NCBI RefSeq assembly: GCF_029854215.1 | Contig: NZ_CP122961.1 | Coordinates: 124,001 to 188,000, forward strand | Source of the DNA: Halomonas alkaliantarctica | GTDB lineage: Bacteria > Pseudomonadota > Gammaproteobacteria > Pseudomonadales > Halomonadaceae | Reading direction: 5' to 3' | Length of the DNA: 64,000 nt | Shown here: positions 15,316 through 24,801 of the stretch, piece after piece | Numbering within the stretch: position 1 is the stretch's first letter | Layout: every line of letters begins with the position of its first letter | Position numbers and translations under genes: made by a program | The notes under the pieces: model-generated | What the model was told of the DNA's origin: nothing | Seen by the model: the letters and a program-made list of their open reading frames with translations, nothing else | Database searches by the model: none

Positions 15316-16947
15316 ATGACGCACTTTATCAACAGCAAAGAAGACGCTGTCACCGACGCGATCGACGGACTTATCAGGGCATCCGATGGCCAGTTGGCAC
15401 GCCTGGATGGCTATCCTCATATTCGAGTGGTGGTGCGTGCCGACTGGGATAAGTCGCGAGTGGCGTTGGTTTCTGGCGGTGGCTCTGGTCACGAACCGGC
15501 CCATGCCGGCTTCGTCGGCAAGGGCATGCTAACCGCGGCTGTCTGCGGTGACGTCTTCGCCTCACCATCGGTCGATGCGGTTCTAGCCGCAATACTGGCG
15601 GTAACCGGATCGGCGGGATGCTTGCTGATCGTCAAGAATTACACCGGCGACCGCCTGAATTTCGGGCTGGCAGCCGAGCGTGCCCGTGCCTTAGGGCACA
15701 AGGTGGGCATGGTGGTGGTCGACGATGACATTGCCTTGCCCGACCTCCCCCAGGCACGAGGTGTGGCGGGCACACTCTTTGTTCATAAGATAGCCGGGGC
15801 ATTGGCCGAACAGAATGCCGATCTTGAAACCCTGATCAAAGCCGCTGAACGGGTGATCACCAACACCCACAGCATCGGCATGTCATTGGATACCTGTCGC
15901 GTGCCTGGCTCGCCCAAAGAGCAACGCATTCCCCCCGGGATGGCGGAACTCGGGCTTGGCATCCATGGCGAGGCGGGGGTTGAGCAAATTGCTTGCGACA
16001 GCGCGAAAAACGCCATTTCCGCCGTCGTCGAGAAGCTGGCCACCGTAATGGATAAACAGCCCCATGCTGTTCTGCTGAACAACCTCGGCGGCGCGTCGGC
16101 ACTGGAAATGGCGGTACTCGCCAACGAACTTCTGAAGTCCTCTATTGCCAGCAGCCTGAAACTCATCGTCGGGCCAGCGCCCATGATGACGTCACTGGAC
16201 ATGCAGGGGTTTTCCGTATCGGTTTATCCCCTCACCCAGGATGATGAAGCCTTGCTCGCTGCTGCTTGTGGCCCCAGCGCCTGGCCTGGCTGCAAGAGTA
16301 TCAGGCCAATCAATATACGCGAGCTCCCCGACGGATTACTGCCTATTCAACCTACTCCATCCTGGCATGATCAGACCGCCAACTTGCTGACGAGGTGTTG
16401 TCAGGTGCTGATCGACTCCGAAGCGGATCTGAATGCACTGGATGCCAAGTCCGGTGACGGTGATACCGGATCAACCCTCGCTGGAGCCGCAAGAGCCTTG
16501 TTAAACGCGCTGGATAGAATGCCCCTGGCCGATCATTCCCAGCTTTACCGCGCCATAGGGCAGGCGCTTAGCCAGACCATGGGTGGCTCCTCAGGTGTGC
16601 TGCTGGCTATTTTCTTCTCCGCGGCAGGAGATGCTGCATCTAGCGGACTACCCAGGGTCGCTGCGCTGAAGCAGGGGCTCAATCGGATGCAGCAAATTGG
16701 GGGGGCGAAGTTAGGCGACAGAACCATGGTGGATGCCCTAAAACCTGCCTTGGATGCCTTCGACGAAAGCTTCGCCTCGGCCGCCAGAGCGGCGCGAAAA
16801 GGGGCAATTCATACCGCTACCATCGTAAAGGCAAACGCGGGGCGCGCTGCCTATATCAACGCCGAACAGCTCCGGGGGTATATTGATCCTGGAGCTGAAG
16901 CAGTGGCGCGATTGTTCGAAGAGCTGGAAGCGCAATCAGCGAAGTAG
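15316..16947 (+). CDS. single-chain dihydroxyacetone kinase (DhaK and DhaL domains fused)
   Basis: A 543-residue ATP-dependent kinase that phosphorylates dihydroxyacetone (or a related triose). The DhaK domain (about 1-330) has SGGGSGHEPAHAGFVGKGML and GIHGE, whose histidine binds the substrate covalently. The DhaL domain (about 350-543) has DAKSGDGDTGSTLAGA, the ATP/Mg-binding aspartates, and QTMGGSSGVL. Both on one chain means ATP rather than a phosphotransferase system is the donor. Upstream GGAGAGG supports the start. AGA and AGG arginine codons and ATA are used more freely than in neighbouring genes, and the gene interrupts the liv cluster, so recent acquisition is possible. No glycerol dehydrogenase gene is nearby. 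Confidence 0.92.
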   Translation: MTHFINSKEDAVTDAIDGLIRASDGQLARLDGYPHIRVVVRADWDKSRVALVSGGGSGHEPAHAGFVGKGMLTAAVCGDVFASPSVDAVLAAILAVTGSAGCLLIVKNYTGDRLNFGLAAERARALGHKVGMVVVDDDIALPDLPQARGVAGTLFVHKIAGALAEQNADLETLIKAAERVITNTHSIGMSLDTCRVPGSPKEQRIPPGMAELGLGIHGEAGVEQIACDSAKNAISAVVEKLATVMDKQPHAVLLNNLGGASALEMAVLANELLKSSIASSLKLIVGPAPMMTSLDMQGFSVSVYPLTQDDEALLAAACGPSAWPGCKSIRPINIRELPDGLLPIQPTPSWHDQTANLLTRCCQVLIDSEADLNALDAKSGDGDTGSTLAGAARALLNALDRMPLADHSQLYRAIGQALSQTMGGSSGVLLAIFFSAAGDAASSGLPRVAALKQGLNRMQQIGGAKLGDRTMVDALKPALDAFDESFASAARAARKGAIHTATIVKANAGRAAYINAEQLRGYIDPGAEAVARLFEELEAQSAK

Positions 16948-17002
16948 CGTGATCGTTAGCACCAGTATCGCGCCAGATTGGGCAACCACCACTGCGTGCA
17001 GT

Positions 17003-17030
17003 GCCCCGCAAACGCTGCTATCTGCGGGGC
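17003..17030. repeat. inverted repeat between dhaK-like gene and livM
   Basis: GCCCCGCA (17003-17010) and TGCGGGGC (17023-17030) form an 8-bp stem with a 12-base loop in the gap between the convergent genes. It lacks a clear T-run, so it may only be a weak terminator. Confidence 0.4.
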
Positions 17031-17059
17031 TTAGCTCGCCAGTCATACCAAGTGCCCCA

Positions 17060-18385
17060 TCAACTGTGGCTTTTGATCTTCTCGGGTAGCAGGCCTTTAG
17101 GCGCAAAGCGCAGCACCATGGTGATCAACAGGCCAATCACCAGCACTCGTGCCTGCAGTGCGCGGCTATCCATATTGCCGGGGGCATCCCAGCCGAAAGC
17201 GCCTTCGCCAAAGGACACCGCTAGTTGCATTAAGAACAGCGCCAGGGGCTCCGACATAATCCAGATGATATACACCGCCACCGCGCCAAAAATGGTCCCC
17301 AGGTTATTGCCCGGCCCGCCAAGTATCACCATTACCAGGACCAGGAAGGTATGGTTGAGCGGCAGGTAGCCTTGTGGGTCGAAGAGGCTGTTGAAGGTGC
17401 CCAGTATGCCGCCGCCTAAGCCCATTAGAATGCAGCCCAGCACGAAGATTTCCAGGCGCCGTTTATTGATATCCTTGCCCATGGCGGCAGCGGAAACTTC
17501 GTTATCGCGAATCGCCCGGATCATACGTCCCCATGGGGCGTTGTAGGCGCGATTGAGTAGAAAAAAGATCACCGCAATGATCACCGCGGTAAACGACAGG
17601 TAGATGGCTCTTGAAAGCGTAAATCCCAGTTCGGCAGGGCCCGGTGTGGGCCAGGGTAGTGGGGAAACCGTGGCAGTACCGCGGGTAAGCCAGTCAGAGT
17701 TTTTCAAAAATGCTTTGATGATTTCGGCTATGCCCAGGGTGGCTATCGCCAGATAGTCGCTGCGTAAACCCAGACAGATATGGCCAATAAAATAGCCAAC
17801 GCCACCCGCCAAGGCGCCACCGACAATCCAGCCGATCCAAGGCGGTAAGCCAAGCCCACCGACAAAGCCTGCTTGGTTTTCAATCGCATCAGTGACTTCA
17901 CGTAGTTGGTTAATCACCACTAGGTAAAGCACGACAGCCAACATCACCGCGATAAACGTACGCAGGGGCTTGGGTACGCCCAATCGATCCAGCTTGCTGG
18001 CGCCAACGATCAGCAGGATGGCGGCAGCGCCATACAGCAATACGCGGCCAAATTCGCCGGGTAGCGCTGTGTCCCAGAAAGCATCGTTGACCGGTACGCT
18101 GAAGAACATTGCACAGAAACCGCCCAGGGCGACAAAGCCCATGACCCCGGCGTTGAATTGCCCCGCGTAACCCCATTGAATCGTTAACCCCAGCGCCAGA
18201 ATGGCGTAGCAGGCGGCTTCGACCAGCATGCGCGTGCTGTAGGCGGCGCCCATGATGGCGTAAACCGCCAGAATAGCCACCAGCAGCACACCAAACAGAA
18301 GTAGCTCGCGCAGCGGAAAGCGACGACTAGGCGCGGCCTCTTGGGGCGTGTAGGCAGGGTTGCGCGTTTTTTCTGAGTTGCTCAT
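17060..18385 (-). CDS. livM: branched-chain amino acid ABC transporter permease LivM
   Basis: A 441-residue inner-membrane permease with about ten hydrophobic helices. Family landmarks are ALGLTIQWGYAGQFNAGVMGFVALGG, GLRSDYLAIATLGIAEIIKAFLKN and the ATPase-coupling loop GRMIRAIRDNEVSAAAMGKDINKRRL. It ends with RFAPKGLLPEK, typical of LivM. The ATG lies in a TAATG overlap with the livH stop, so the two are translationally coupled. It pairs with LivH to form the membrane channel. The specificity may be for branched-chain amino acids or a related substrate; the binding protein that would decide this is the frameshifted gene at 13198. Confidence 0.93.
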   Translation of the reverse strand: MSNSEKTRNPAYTPQEAAPSRRFPLRELLLFGVLLVAILAVYAIMGAAYSTRMLVEAACYAILALGLTIQWGYAGQFNAGVMGFVALGGFCAMFFSVPVNDAFWDTALPGEFGRVLLYGAAAILLIVGASKLDRLGVPKPLRTFIAVMLAVVLYLVVINQLREVTDAIENQAGFVGGLGLPPWIGWIVGGALAGGVGYFIGHICLGLRSDYLAIATLGIAEIIKAFLKNSDWLTRGTATVSPLPWPTPGPAELGFTLSRAIYLSFTAVIIAVIFFLLNRAYNAPWGRMIRAIRDNEVSAAAMGKDINKRRLEIFVLGCILMGLGGGILGTFNSLFDPQGYLPLNHTFLVLVMVILGGPGNNLGTIFGAVAVYIIWIMSEPLALFLMQLAVSFGEGAFGWDAPGNMDSRALQARVLVIGLLITMVLRFAPKGLLPEKIKSHS

Positions 18386-19389
18386 TAGATCACCTTGCCC
18401 TTAAAGAGTCCGGTGGGACGCCACACCAGAATGGCTACCAGAATGAAAAAAGGCACCACAATTTTGTACTCGGTGCCCACGAAGGCCAGGTTCGATGGTA
18501 GCTCCAGCCAAGTGGGCAGGCTGTCGCGGAAGGGGCGCAGCAGCACGTTCCAGTTAAACACCGCCAGAGTTTCGGCAAAGCCGACCACAAAACCCCCAGC
18601 AATGGCGCCGTAAGGGTGGCCAACACCACCCACAATGGCGGCGGCGAAAATGGGAAGCAGCAGGAAGAAGCTTAAATCGGGTTTAAAGGTGACATCCAGT
18701 GAGAGCAGCGTTCCGGCAATAGCGGCCAGCGCCCCGGCGATCATCCAGGTCACCGCCACAATGGTATTGGTATTAATGCCCGATGCCTGGGCGAGTTCAG
18801 GGTTATCCGACATAGCGCGCATCGCCTTGCCTAACCGCGAGCGATTAAGGAAAAAGTGCAGTGCCACAACGGCGACGATGGTAATCACAAATAGATAAAT
18901 TTGCGGCTCGGTCACCACAATCGGTGCCCGTGCCCCCTCGAAGGGCAGCGCAAGGCGGAAGATCTCCTTACGGTCATCGACATATAAACTCTGTCCGCCG
19001 GTGCCCGAAAAGAGGCGGATCAAGCCCTGCAGAATCAACGTTACCCCCAGCGAGCCAATCACCAACACAATCGGCTTTACCCCATGGGCACGCAGCGGTT
19101 TATAAAAGATTTTATCGATACCTACGGCCAAGGCGGCGGTGAGCAGCATCGCCAGCGGCAGCATTAGCACCGCGGTGGGTACGCCTAGGCTGGCGCCTGC
19201 CGCTGGGAACGCCGTGGTTAGCAGTAGCACCATGAAGGCGCCGAAGGTCATCATGTCGGCGTGGGCGAAGTGGGCAAAGCGCATAATGCTGAAAATCAGC
19301 GTTACCCCAATGGCCCCGATGGCATAAATGGAGCCGCTGACGCTGCCCGAAATCACCACATTATTGATGAAAAAAACCAGTTCGTTCAC
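18385..19389 (-). CDS. livH: branched-chain amino acid ABC transporter permease LivH
   Basis: A 334-residue permease. Family motifs are SGSVSGSIYAIGAIGVTLIFSIMRFAHFAHADMMTFGAF, the coupling loop KAMRAMSDNPELAQASGINTN and GGVGHPYGAIAGGFVVG. The GTG start at 19389 (VNELVFFINN) is chosen because GGGAGA lies five bases upstream; the frame extends further but reads into the end of livF. It overlaps livM at the stop codon and follows livF by 16 bp. It would form the translocation pathway with LivM. Confidence 0.93.
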   Translation of the reverse strand: MNELVFFINNVVISGSVSGSIYAIGAIGVTLIFSIMRFAHFAHADMMTFGAFMVLLLTTAFPAAGASLGVPTAVLMLPLAMLLTAALAVGIDKIFYKPLRAHGVKPIVLVIGSLGVTLILQGLIRLFSGTGGQSLYVDDRKEIFRLALPFEGARAPIVVTEPQIYLFVITIVAVVALHFFLNRSRLGKAMRAMSDNPELAQASGINTNTIVAVTWMIAGALAAIAGTLLSLDVTFKPDLSFFLLLPIFAAAIVGGVGHPYGAIAGGFVVGFAETLAVFNWNVLLRPFRDSLPTWLELPSNLAFVGTEYKIVVPFFILVAILVWRPTGLFKGKVI

Positions 19390-19405
19390 GTGTATCTCCC
19401 TGGGG

Positions 19406-20110
19406 CTAGCCGCCCAAAAAGCTTTTGGCGACATCGGGGTCGGCGAGCAGTGCTGCCCCAGTGTCAGTAAAGCGATTTTGGCCAGCGGCCAGCACAAAGC
19501 CTTTATCGGCAATCGCGAGTGCCTGTTTGGCGTTCTGTTCCACCATCAAAATGCCCACGCCAGCGGCGTTGATCTGTTTGACGCGATCAAAGATTTCATT
19601 CATATACAGCGGCGACAGCCCCGCGGTGGGTTCGTCCAGCAATAGCAGGCTCGGCTCGGCCATCAAAGCGCGCCCCATGGCGACCATTTGGCGCTGCCCA
19701 CCGGAAAGCTCACCGGCTGGCTGGCGGCGCTTTTCGTACAGCGGTGGGAAAAACTCATAGATCTGAGCGAGCATGCGCTTGACGTTTTGCGGCTTTAAAA
19801 AGGCGCCCATCTCCAGGTTTTCCTGCACTGAAAGGCTGGGGAAAACGTTTTTCTCCTGGGGGACGAAGCCCATGCCGCGCTGCACCAGTTGGTTAGGCGG
19901 CAGGTTTTGGATTGGTTGGCCGTTAAGCAGTATCTCGCCCTGATTAACATGCAGCAGGCCAAAGACGGCTTTCAGCATGGTGGATTTGCCCGCCCCGTTA
20001 GGGCCGACGATAACCCCGACCTCATCGGCTTCCAGCGTCATGTTTACCCCGTTAAGGATATTCATGCCGCCATAGCCGCCGTGCACATCGCGTGCGTCGA
20101 TTAATGGCAT
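19406..20110 (-). CDS. livF: branched-chain amino acid ABC transporter ATPase LivF
   Basis: A 234-residue ATP-binding subunit of usual LivF length. Motifs: Walker A GPNGAGKST, Q-loop region FVPQEKNVFPSLSV, the signature LSGGQRQMVAMGRAL, Walker B LLLLDEPTAGLSP and the switch histidine replaced in the usual LivF way (MVEQNAKQAL). The start at ATG 20110 (MPLIDARDV) is the first ATG of the frame; the ribosome binding site is weak. It lies 74 bp after livG. Confidence 0.93.
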   Translation of the reverse strand: MPLIDARDVHGGYGGMNILNGVNMTLEADEVGVIVGPNGAGKSTMLKAVFGLLHVNQGEILLNGQPIQNLPPNQLVQRGMGFVPQEKNVFPSLSVQENLEMGAFLKPQNVKRMLAQIYEFFPPLYEKRRQPAGELSGGQRQMVAMGRALMAEPSLLLLDEPTAGLSPLYMNEIFDRVKQINAAGVGILMVEQNAKQALAIADKGFVLAAGQNRFTDTGAALLADPDVAKSFLGG

Positions 20111-20184
20111 ATGAAAGTATTCCAGCAAGGTCGCTTGGCAGCGACATCATTATATTAATTGGCTAATGGGAGAAAACGTCACGC

Positions 20185-20955
20185 TTAAGCGGCATCGGTA
20201 CCGAAGTAGGCCTCGATGACCTCAGGATTATTCTGGATGTCGTTGATATGACCCTCCACCATCACACTGCCCTGAGCCAGCACGATAACCGGGTCGCAAA
20301 GGCGGGCAATCATCTCCATATCGTGCTCAATGACCAGGAAGGTGTAACCCATTTCTCGGTTGAGCCGCTCAATATTGCCGATTAAATCGCCCAGCAGGGT
20401 GCGGTTCACCCCGGCGGCGATCTCATCAAGGAGCACTACCTTGGCATTGGTCATCATGGTGCGGCCAAGCTCCAGCAGCTTCTTTTGCCCACCCGATAAA
20501 TTACCCGCCAGCTCATTGCGCACATGGTGCAGGCCAACAAAATCGATGACTTCCAGGGCACGGCGGCGCACTTCCGCCTCTTCCCGCTGCACCTTGCCAG
20601 GCTTTAGCCAGGCACTGAAAAGGTTTTCGCCGGCTTGTTTGGGCGGCACCATCATCAGGTTTTCCAGCGCGCTCATATGGCTGAACTCGTGGGCAATTTG
20701 AAAGGTACGTAGTAATCCGCGATGAAAGCGCTGGTCGGCGCTAAGCGAGGTAATATCTTCACCATCAAGCAGGACGTGGCCACTGTCGGGGGTCAATGCA
20801 CCGGCAATGAGGTTAAACAGGGTAGATTTACCCGCCCCGTTGGGGCCAATCATGCCGGTAATGGAGCCCTTCTCCACCTGAATGGAGCAGTCGTTAATTA
20901 CCTGCAGGCCGCCGAACGCTTTGTTGGCTCGCTGTACATCGATAAGAGGGTTCAT
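20185..20955 (-). CDS. livG: branched-chain amino acid ABC transporter ATPase LivG
   Basis: A 256-residue ATPase. Motifs: Walker A GPNGAGKST, the LivG-type FQIAHEFSHMSALENLMM, signature LSGGQKKLLELGR, Walker B VVLLDEIAAGVN and the switch histidine in FLVIEHDMEMI. Walker B is followed by IAAGVNR where many relatives read PAAGLNP, a mild divergence. It is the first Liv gene of the cluster, 49 bp after the NSS transporter gene, with a hairpin between them. Confidence 0.93.
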   Translation of the reverse strand: MNPLIDVQRANKAFGGLQVINDCSIQVEKGSITGMIGPNGAGKSTLFNLIAGALTPDSGHVLLDGEDITSLSADQRFHRGLLRTFQIAHEFSHMSALENLMMVPPKQAGENLFSAWLKPGKVQREEAEVRRRALEVIDFVGLHHVRNELAGNLSGGQKKLLELGRTMMTNAKVVLLDEIAAGVNRTLLGDLIGNIERLNREMGYTFLVIEHDMEMIARLCDPVIVLAQGSVMVEGHINDIQNNPEVIEAYFGTDAA

Positions 20956-20972
20956 GGTGTCTCCACGCGATA

Positions 20973-20994
20973 CAGGCGGCTAAAAAGCCGCCTG
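20973..20994. repeat. intercistronic hairpin between the NSS transporter gene and livG
   Basis: CAGGCGGC (20973-20980) and GCCGCCTG (20987-20994) form an 8-bp GC-rich stem with a 6-base loop. The T-rich part lies in the loop, so it is not a standard terminator. It may stabilise upstream mRNA or partly attenuate read-through into livG. Confidence 0.6.
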
Positions 20995-21004
20995 CGCACT
21001 GTTA

Positions 21005-22450
21005 TCAGGTTGTTTGTCGTGGTTTGTTTAGCCAAAGCTGGCTTGCTGCAAAGGCTCCAATCATTAGCAGCGCACCGAGGGCGGGGATAAAATAGCCATC
21101 CACCTGAGGAATAGTTCGTAAAAAAACAAAGGCCACTGCAGCAGGGGCAACAAAGCGCACCAGAAAACGCCATAGTTTAAACCAAGTGACGCTGCTGCCC
21201 AGTTCTTTCATCACTTCACTCTGGGTTAGCGCCCAGCCGGCAAACAGGGCTATCAGCAGACCACCCACCGGCATAAAGATATTGGTGAGGAGCTCGATAA
21301 GCTCGAAAGCGCTGCGCCCAAACAAGGTGTGGAATAGTGTCCCCTCGGCCCAGATATTAAAGCTAACCACGGTCAGCAAACCCATTGCCCAGGCGGCGAT
21401 GACCATGATCATGACCGCCTGTGGCCGCGTCATGTCAAAGCGCTCCACCAGGAAGGCGGCGACGGGCTCAATCAGCGAAATAGAGGAACTGATAGCCGCG
21501 CCGAGCACCAGGATAAAGAACACACCGCCGACCAAAGCACCAAACGGCATCTCGGCAAACGCTAGCGGTAGGGTGACAAACATTAGCCCAGGCCCTTGCC
21601 CGGTTTCTAACCCTGCGCCAAATACCAAAGCAAAAATGGCCAGGCCAGCGACCATCGCTACGGCGGTATCGACGATGGCGACGGCAAAGGCGGTGCGGGT
21701 TAGCGACACATTGCTGGGCATATAGGCGCCGTAAGCCATGATAGCCCCCATCCCCAGGCTAAGAGTGAAGAATGACTGCCCCATGGCCTGCAGCCAGCCC
21801 TCAAGGCTGAGGTCGGCGATATTAAACGTGAACAAGAAGCTGGCGGCGGCGCCTATATCGCCATTCACCACGCCGTAGGCCAGCACCACCAGCAGAATCA
21901 CAAACAGCGCGGGCATCATAATGCGCAGGCCTGATTCGATGCCTTTATGAATGCCCATACCGACAATTAGCGCGGACGCGGCAATGAAAAGGGTGTGATA
22001 GAGCGTCATTAAGCCGGGGGCGGCCAGCAGAGCATCAAAGCCATCGCTAATGGTCTGCGCATCGGCCCCGACCAGTGAGCCTGTCAGCATCAGCCAAGTG
22101 TAGTGAATCGCCCAGCCGGCAATCACCGAATAGAAGCTTAAAATCAAAAACGCCGAGGCGGCGCCCAGCCAGCCGATGGTTTCCCAGGCCCGTGAGGTAC
22201 CGTGGGTTTTGGTCAGGTGCCGCATGCCCATAATCGGGCTCTGGCGGCTGGTGCGACCCAGCATGATCTCGGCAATCAGAATCGGGATGCCGACGGCGAA
22301 GATCGTCAGCGCGTAGACCAATATAAAGGCACCGCCGCCATTTTCCCCGGTGAGGTAGGGGAAGCGCCACAGATTGCCTAGGCCGACGGCGGAGCCAACG
22401 GCGGCGAGAAGAAAGGTACCTTTATGCGTCCAGACGTTTTGACCGCTCAT
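21005..22450 (-). CDS. NSS-family sodium-dependent transporter
   Basis: A 481-residue neurotransmitter:sodium-symporter homologue with about 12 hydrophobic helices. The TM1 motif GSAVGLGNLWRFPYLTGENGGGAFILVY is the unwound sodium and substrate site of LeuT-type proteins. TM6-TM8 motifs SFFTLSLGMGAIMAYGAYMP and ISSSISLIEPVAAFLVERF fit. It likely imports an amino acid or similar solute with sodium, which suits a halophile. It is only 49 bp before livG in the same direction, so it may be the first gene of the liv operon. Confidence 0.92.
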   Translation of the reverse strand: MSGQNVWTHKGTFLLAAVGSAVGLGNLWRFPYLTGENGGGAFILVYALTIFAVGIPILIAEIMLGRTSRQSPIMGMRHLTKTHGTSRAWETIGWLGAASAFLILSFYSVIAGWAIHYTWLMLTGSLVGADAQTISDGFDALLAAPGLMTLYHTLFIAASALIVGMGIHKGIESGLRIMMPALFVILLVVLAYGVVNGDIGAAASFLFTFNIADLSLEGWLQAMGQSFFTLSLGMGAIMAYGAYMPSNVSLTRTAFAVAIVDTAVAMVAGLAIFALVFGAGLETGQGPGLMFVTLPLAFAEMPFGALVGGVFFILVLGAAISSSISLIEPVAAFLVERFDMTRPQAVMIMVIAAWAMGLLTVVSFNIWAEGTLFHTLFGRSAFELIELLTNIFMPVGGLLIALFAGWALTQSEVMKELGSSVTWFKLWRFLVRFVAPAAVAFVFLRTIPQVDGYFIPALGALLMIGAFAASQLWLNKPRQTT

Positions 22451-22671
22451 GGGTATAGAGTGCCCGTATTTGGGTGTCAGGATGGGGTGTTATCCAAACA
22501 CCTGTATGAATGTGACGATGTTAGCGTCCCTTGGGCGCGCTGAATTTAGCGTTACTGTGCGATAGAACGCGCCGCCTTTCCAGCGCATTAGCGTTTAGGC
22601 TGCGTTTAGGGCGCTAGCTTGGCAAGGGGTTTACCCTGGGGGCTGATGTTAGCGCAAAAGAGAGAGGGCAT

Positions 22672-22697
22672 AAAAAAACCCGCTTTCGCGGGTTTTT
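22672..22697 (-). terminator. rho-independent terminator after typA
   Basis: AAAAACCCGC and GCGGGTTTTT (stem 22678-22683 with 22688-22693, flanked by A/T runs) form a terminator with T-runs on both strands, about 24 bp after the typA stop. The rest of the 22451-22671 gap holds only a GCGTTTAGG pair of direct repeats (near 22591 and 22602) and presumably the NSS gene promoter. Confidence 0.85.
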
Positions 22698-22720
22698 GGG
22701 TACTCACTGCTTGGAGCGGG

Positions 22721-24571
22721 TTACTTCTTGCTGTAACGCTTACGCTCGGTCTCTTTCAGCAGCTTTTTACGCAGACGGATATGCACCGGCGTGACTTCTA
22801 CGAGCTCGTCGGAGTCGAGGAACTCGATGGCCTGCTCCAGAGAGAACTTAACCGGTGGGGTCAATACGATGTTCTCATCGTTACCGGTGGAGCGCATGTT
22901 GTCGAGCTTCTTGCCTTTGGTGGGGTTAACCACCATGTCGTTAGCGCGGTTGTTGATACCGATCAACATGCCTTCGTAAACTTCCGTGGCGTGATCGATA
23001 ATCAGCTTGCCGCGCTCTTGCAGCGCATATAGCGCATAGGCAAGGGCTTTACCGTCGACCATTGAGACCAATACGCCATTACGACGCTCAATAGAGGCTT
23101 CAGGCTTCAGCGGGCCGTAGTGATCAAAGCGGCTGGTCAGGATGCCGGTGCCTGAAGTCAGGGTCAGAAACTGGCCACGGAAACCGATTAAGCCGCGGGC
23201 AGGAATGATGAAGTCCAGGCGAACCCGTCCTTTACCGTCCGGCAGCATGTTGGTCATCTCGCCTTTACGGTAGCCCAGCTCTTCCATGATCGAGCCTTGG
23301 TGCTGCTCTTCACAGTCGATGATGACCTCTTCGTAGGGCTCCTGCTTCTCACCGTCGATCTCTTTGATGATAACTTCAGGGCGGCCTACGGCCAGCTCAA
23401 AGCCTTCACGACGCATGGTTTCGATCAGCACCGAGAGGTGCAGTTCGCCACGCCCGGAAACCTTGAACTTCTCAGGGGTTTCGCCCTGCTCAACGCGCAG
23501 TGCCACGTTATGAATCAGCTCTTGATCAAGGCGATCCTTGATGTTGCGGCTGGTCACAAACTTGCCATCTTTGCCGGCGAACGGTGAATCGTTGACCTGG
23601 AAGGTCATTGAGACGGTCGGTTCGTCGACGGACAGCGGCGGCAGCGCTTCGACCTTGGCCGGATCGCATAATGTATCCGAAATGCATAGATCGTCGATGC
23701 CGGTCACACAGACGATGTCGCCCGCGGTGGCTTCGTTGGTCTGCACGCGCTCAAGGCCCATATGGGTCATTACCTGACCGATTTTGCCCTTACGCACATT
23801 GCCGTCAACGCCGATGATCGACACCTGCTGGTTCGGTTTCACCGCGCCACGCTTGATGCGACCCAGGCCGATAACGCCTACGTAGCTGTTGTAATCCAGT
23901 GCTGATATCTGCATCTGGAAAGGGCCGTCAAGTTCAACTTTCGGCGGCTCAACGATATCGACGATGGCCTGGAACATGGGGTCCATGTTGTCAGCCAGCT
24001 CTTCAGGATCCATACCGGCAATGCCGTTTAGGGCAGAGCAGTAGATGATCGGGAAATCGAGCTGTTCGTCAGACGCGCCAAGATTGTCGAACAGATCAAA
24101 AATCTGGTCGATAACCCAGTCAGGACGTGCGCCGGGACGGTCAATTTTGTTGACCACCACGATCGGCCGCAGGCCTTGGGCGAATGCTTTCTGAGTCACA
24201 AAGCGGGTTTGCGGCATCGGGCCATCAACGGCGTCTACTAGCAGTAGCACCGAATCGACCATTGACATGACGCGCTCAACTTCGCCACCGAAATCGGCGT
24301 GCCCAGGCGTATCCACGATGTTGATGTGGTAGCCGTTACCTTGGCTGTCTTGCCATTGAATGGCCGTGTTTTTGGCCAAAATGGTAATGCCACGCTCTTT
24401 TTCCTGATCGTTTGAGTCCATGATGCGCTCTTGACCTTCTGCTTTACGGTCAAGGGTGCCGGACTGGCTCAGGAGTTTGTCGACCAGTGTGGTTTTACCA
24501 TGGTCAACGTGGGCTATGATCGCGACGTTGCGCAGGTTATTAACCGCGCTGGAGTTTTGCTGGTTTTGCAT
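22721..24571 (-). CDS. typA: ribosome-associated translational GTPase TypA/BipA
   Basis: A 616-residue GTPase (usual length about 605-615) that binds the ribosome and supports growth and subunit assembly under stress or cold. The G domain has [15 protein letters not shown] (G1), [11 protein letters not shown] (G2), [10 protein letters not shown] (G3) and [15 protein letters not shown] (G4), then EF-G-like beta and alpha/beta domains and the C-terminal BipA domain ([21 protein letters not shown]). The start at 24571 ([21 protein letters not shown]) is chosen because upstream residues of the frame are not BipA-like; the ribosome binding site is weak. It is transcribed divergently from birA. Confidence 0.96.
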   Translation of the reverse strand: MQNQQNSSAVNNLRNVAIIAHVDHGKTTLVDKLLSQSGTLDRKAEGQERIMDSNDQEKERGITILAKNTAIQWQDSQGNGYHINIVDTPGHADFGGEVERVMSMVDSVLLLVDAVDGPMPQTRFVTQKAFAQGLRPIVVVNKIDRPGARPDWVIDQIFDLFDNLGASDEQLDFPIIYCSALNGIAGMDPEELADNMDPMFQAIVDIVEPPKVELDGPFQMQISALDYNSYVGVIGLGRIKRGAVKPNQQVSIIGVDGNVRKGKIGQVMTHMGLERVQTNEATAGDIVCVTGIDDLCISDTLCDPAKVEALPPLSVDEPTVSMTFQVNDSPFAGKDGKFVTSRNIKDRLDQELIHNVALRVEQGETPEKFKVSGRGELHLSVLIETMRREGFELAVGRPEVIIKEIDGEKQEPYEEVIIDCEEQHQGSIMEELGYRKGEMTNMLPDGKGRVRLDFIIPARGLIGFRGQFLTLTSGTGILTSRFDHYGPLKPEASIERRNGVLVSMVDGKALAYALYALQERGKLIIDHATEVYEGMLIGINNRANDMVVNPTKGKKLDNMRSTGNDENIVLTPPVKFSLEQAIEFLDSDELVEVTPVHIRLRKKLLKETERKRYSKK

Positions 24572-24801
24572 GCTGAGAGAGAACTCTTGTGAACACCCGT
24601 TCGTCCACGGGTCGGAAAATGCGGGTCGCAAGGGCTGGCAATTTGCCGACCATATTGGCTCTGGGCTTGCGTCCAATAGCCATTCTACCATGCCAAAGGC
24701 TTCGCTGATATTACTGCCTCTCATATCAACCTTGGTCTAGGAATGTTTTCGCCATGAACTTCCATCCGCTAGACTAGCGCTTTTCCCACTGGGGCAGGAG
24801 C

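Noticed and set aside
19390..19512. Longer LivH starting at 19512
   Set aside because: The extra residues read through the end of livF and do not resemble LivH. GTG 19389 has a good ribosome binding site.
24572..24724. Longer TypA starting at 24724
   Set aside because: The added 51 residues do not match the family, whose conserved sequence begins near [11 protein letters not shown].
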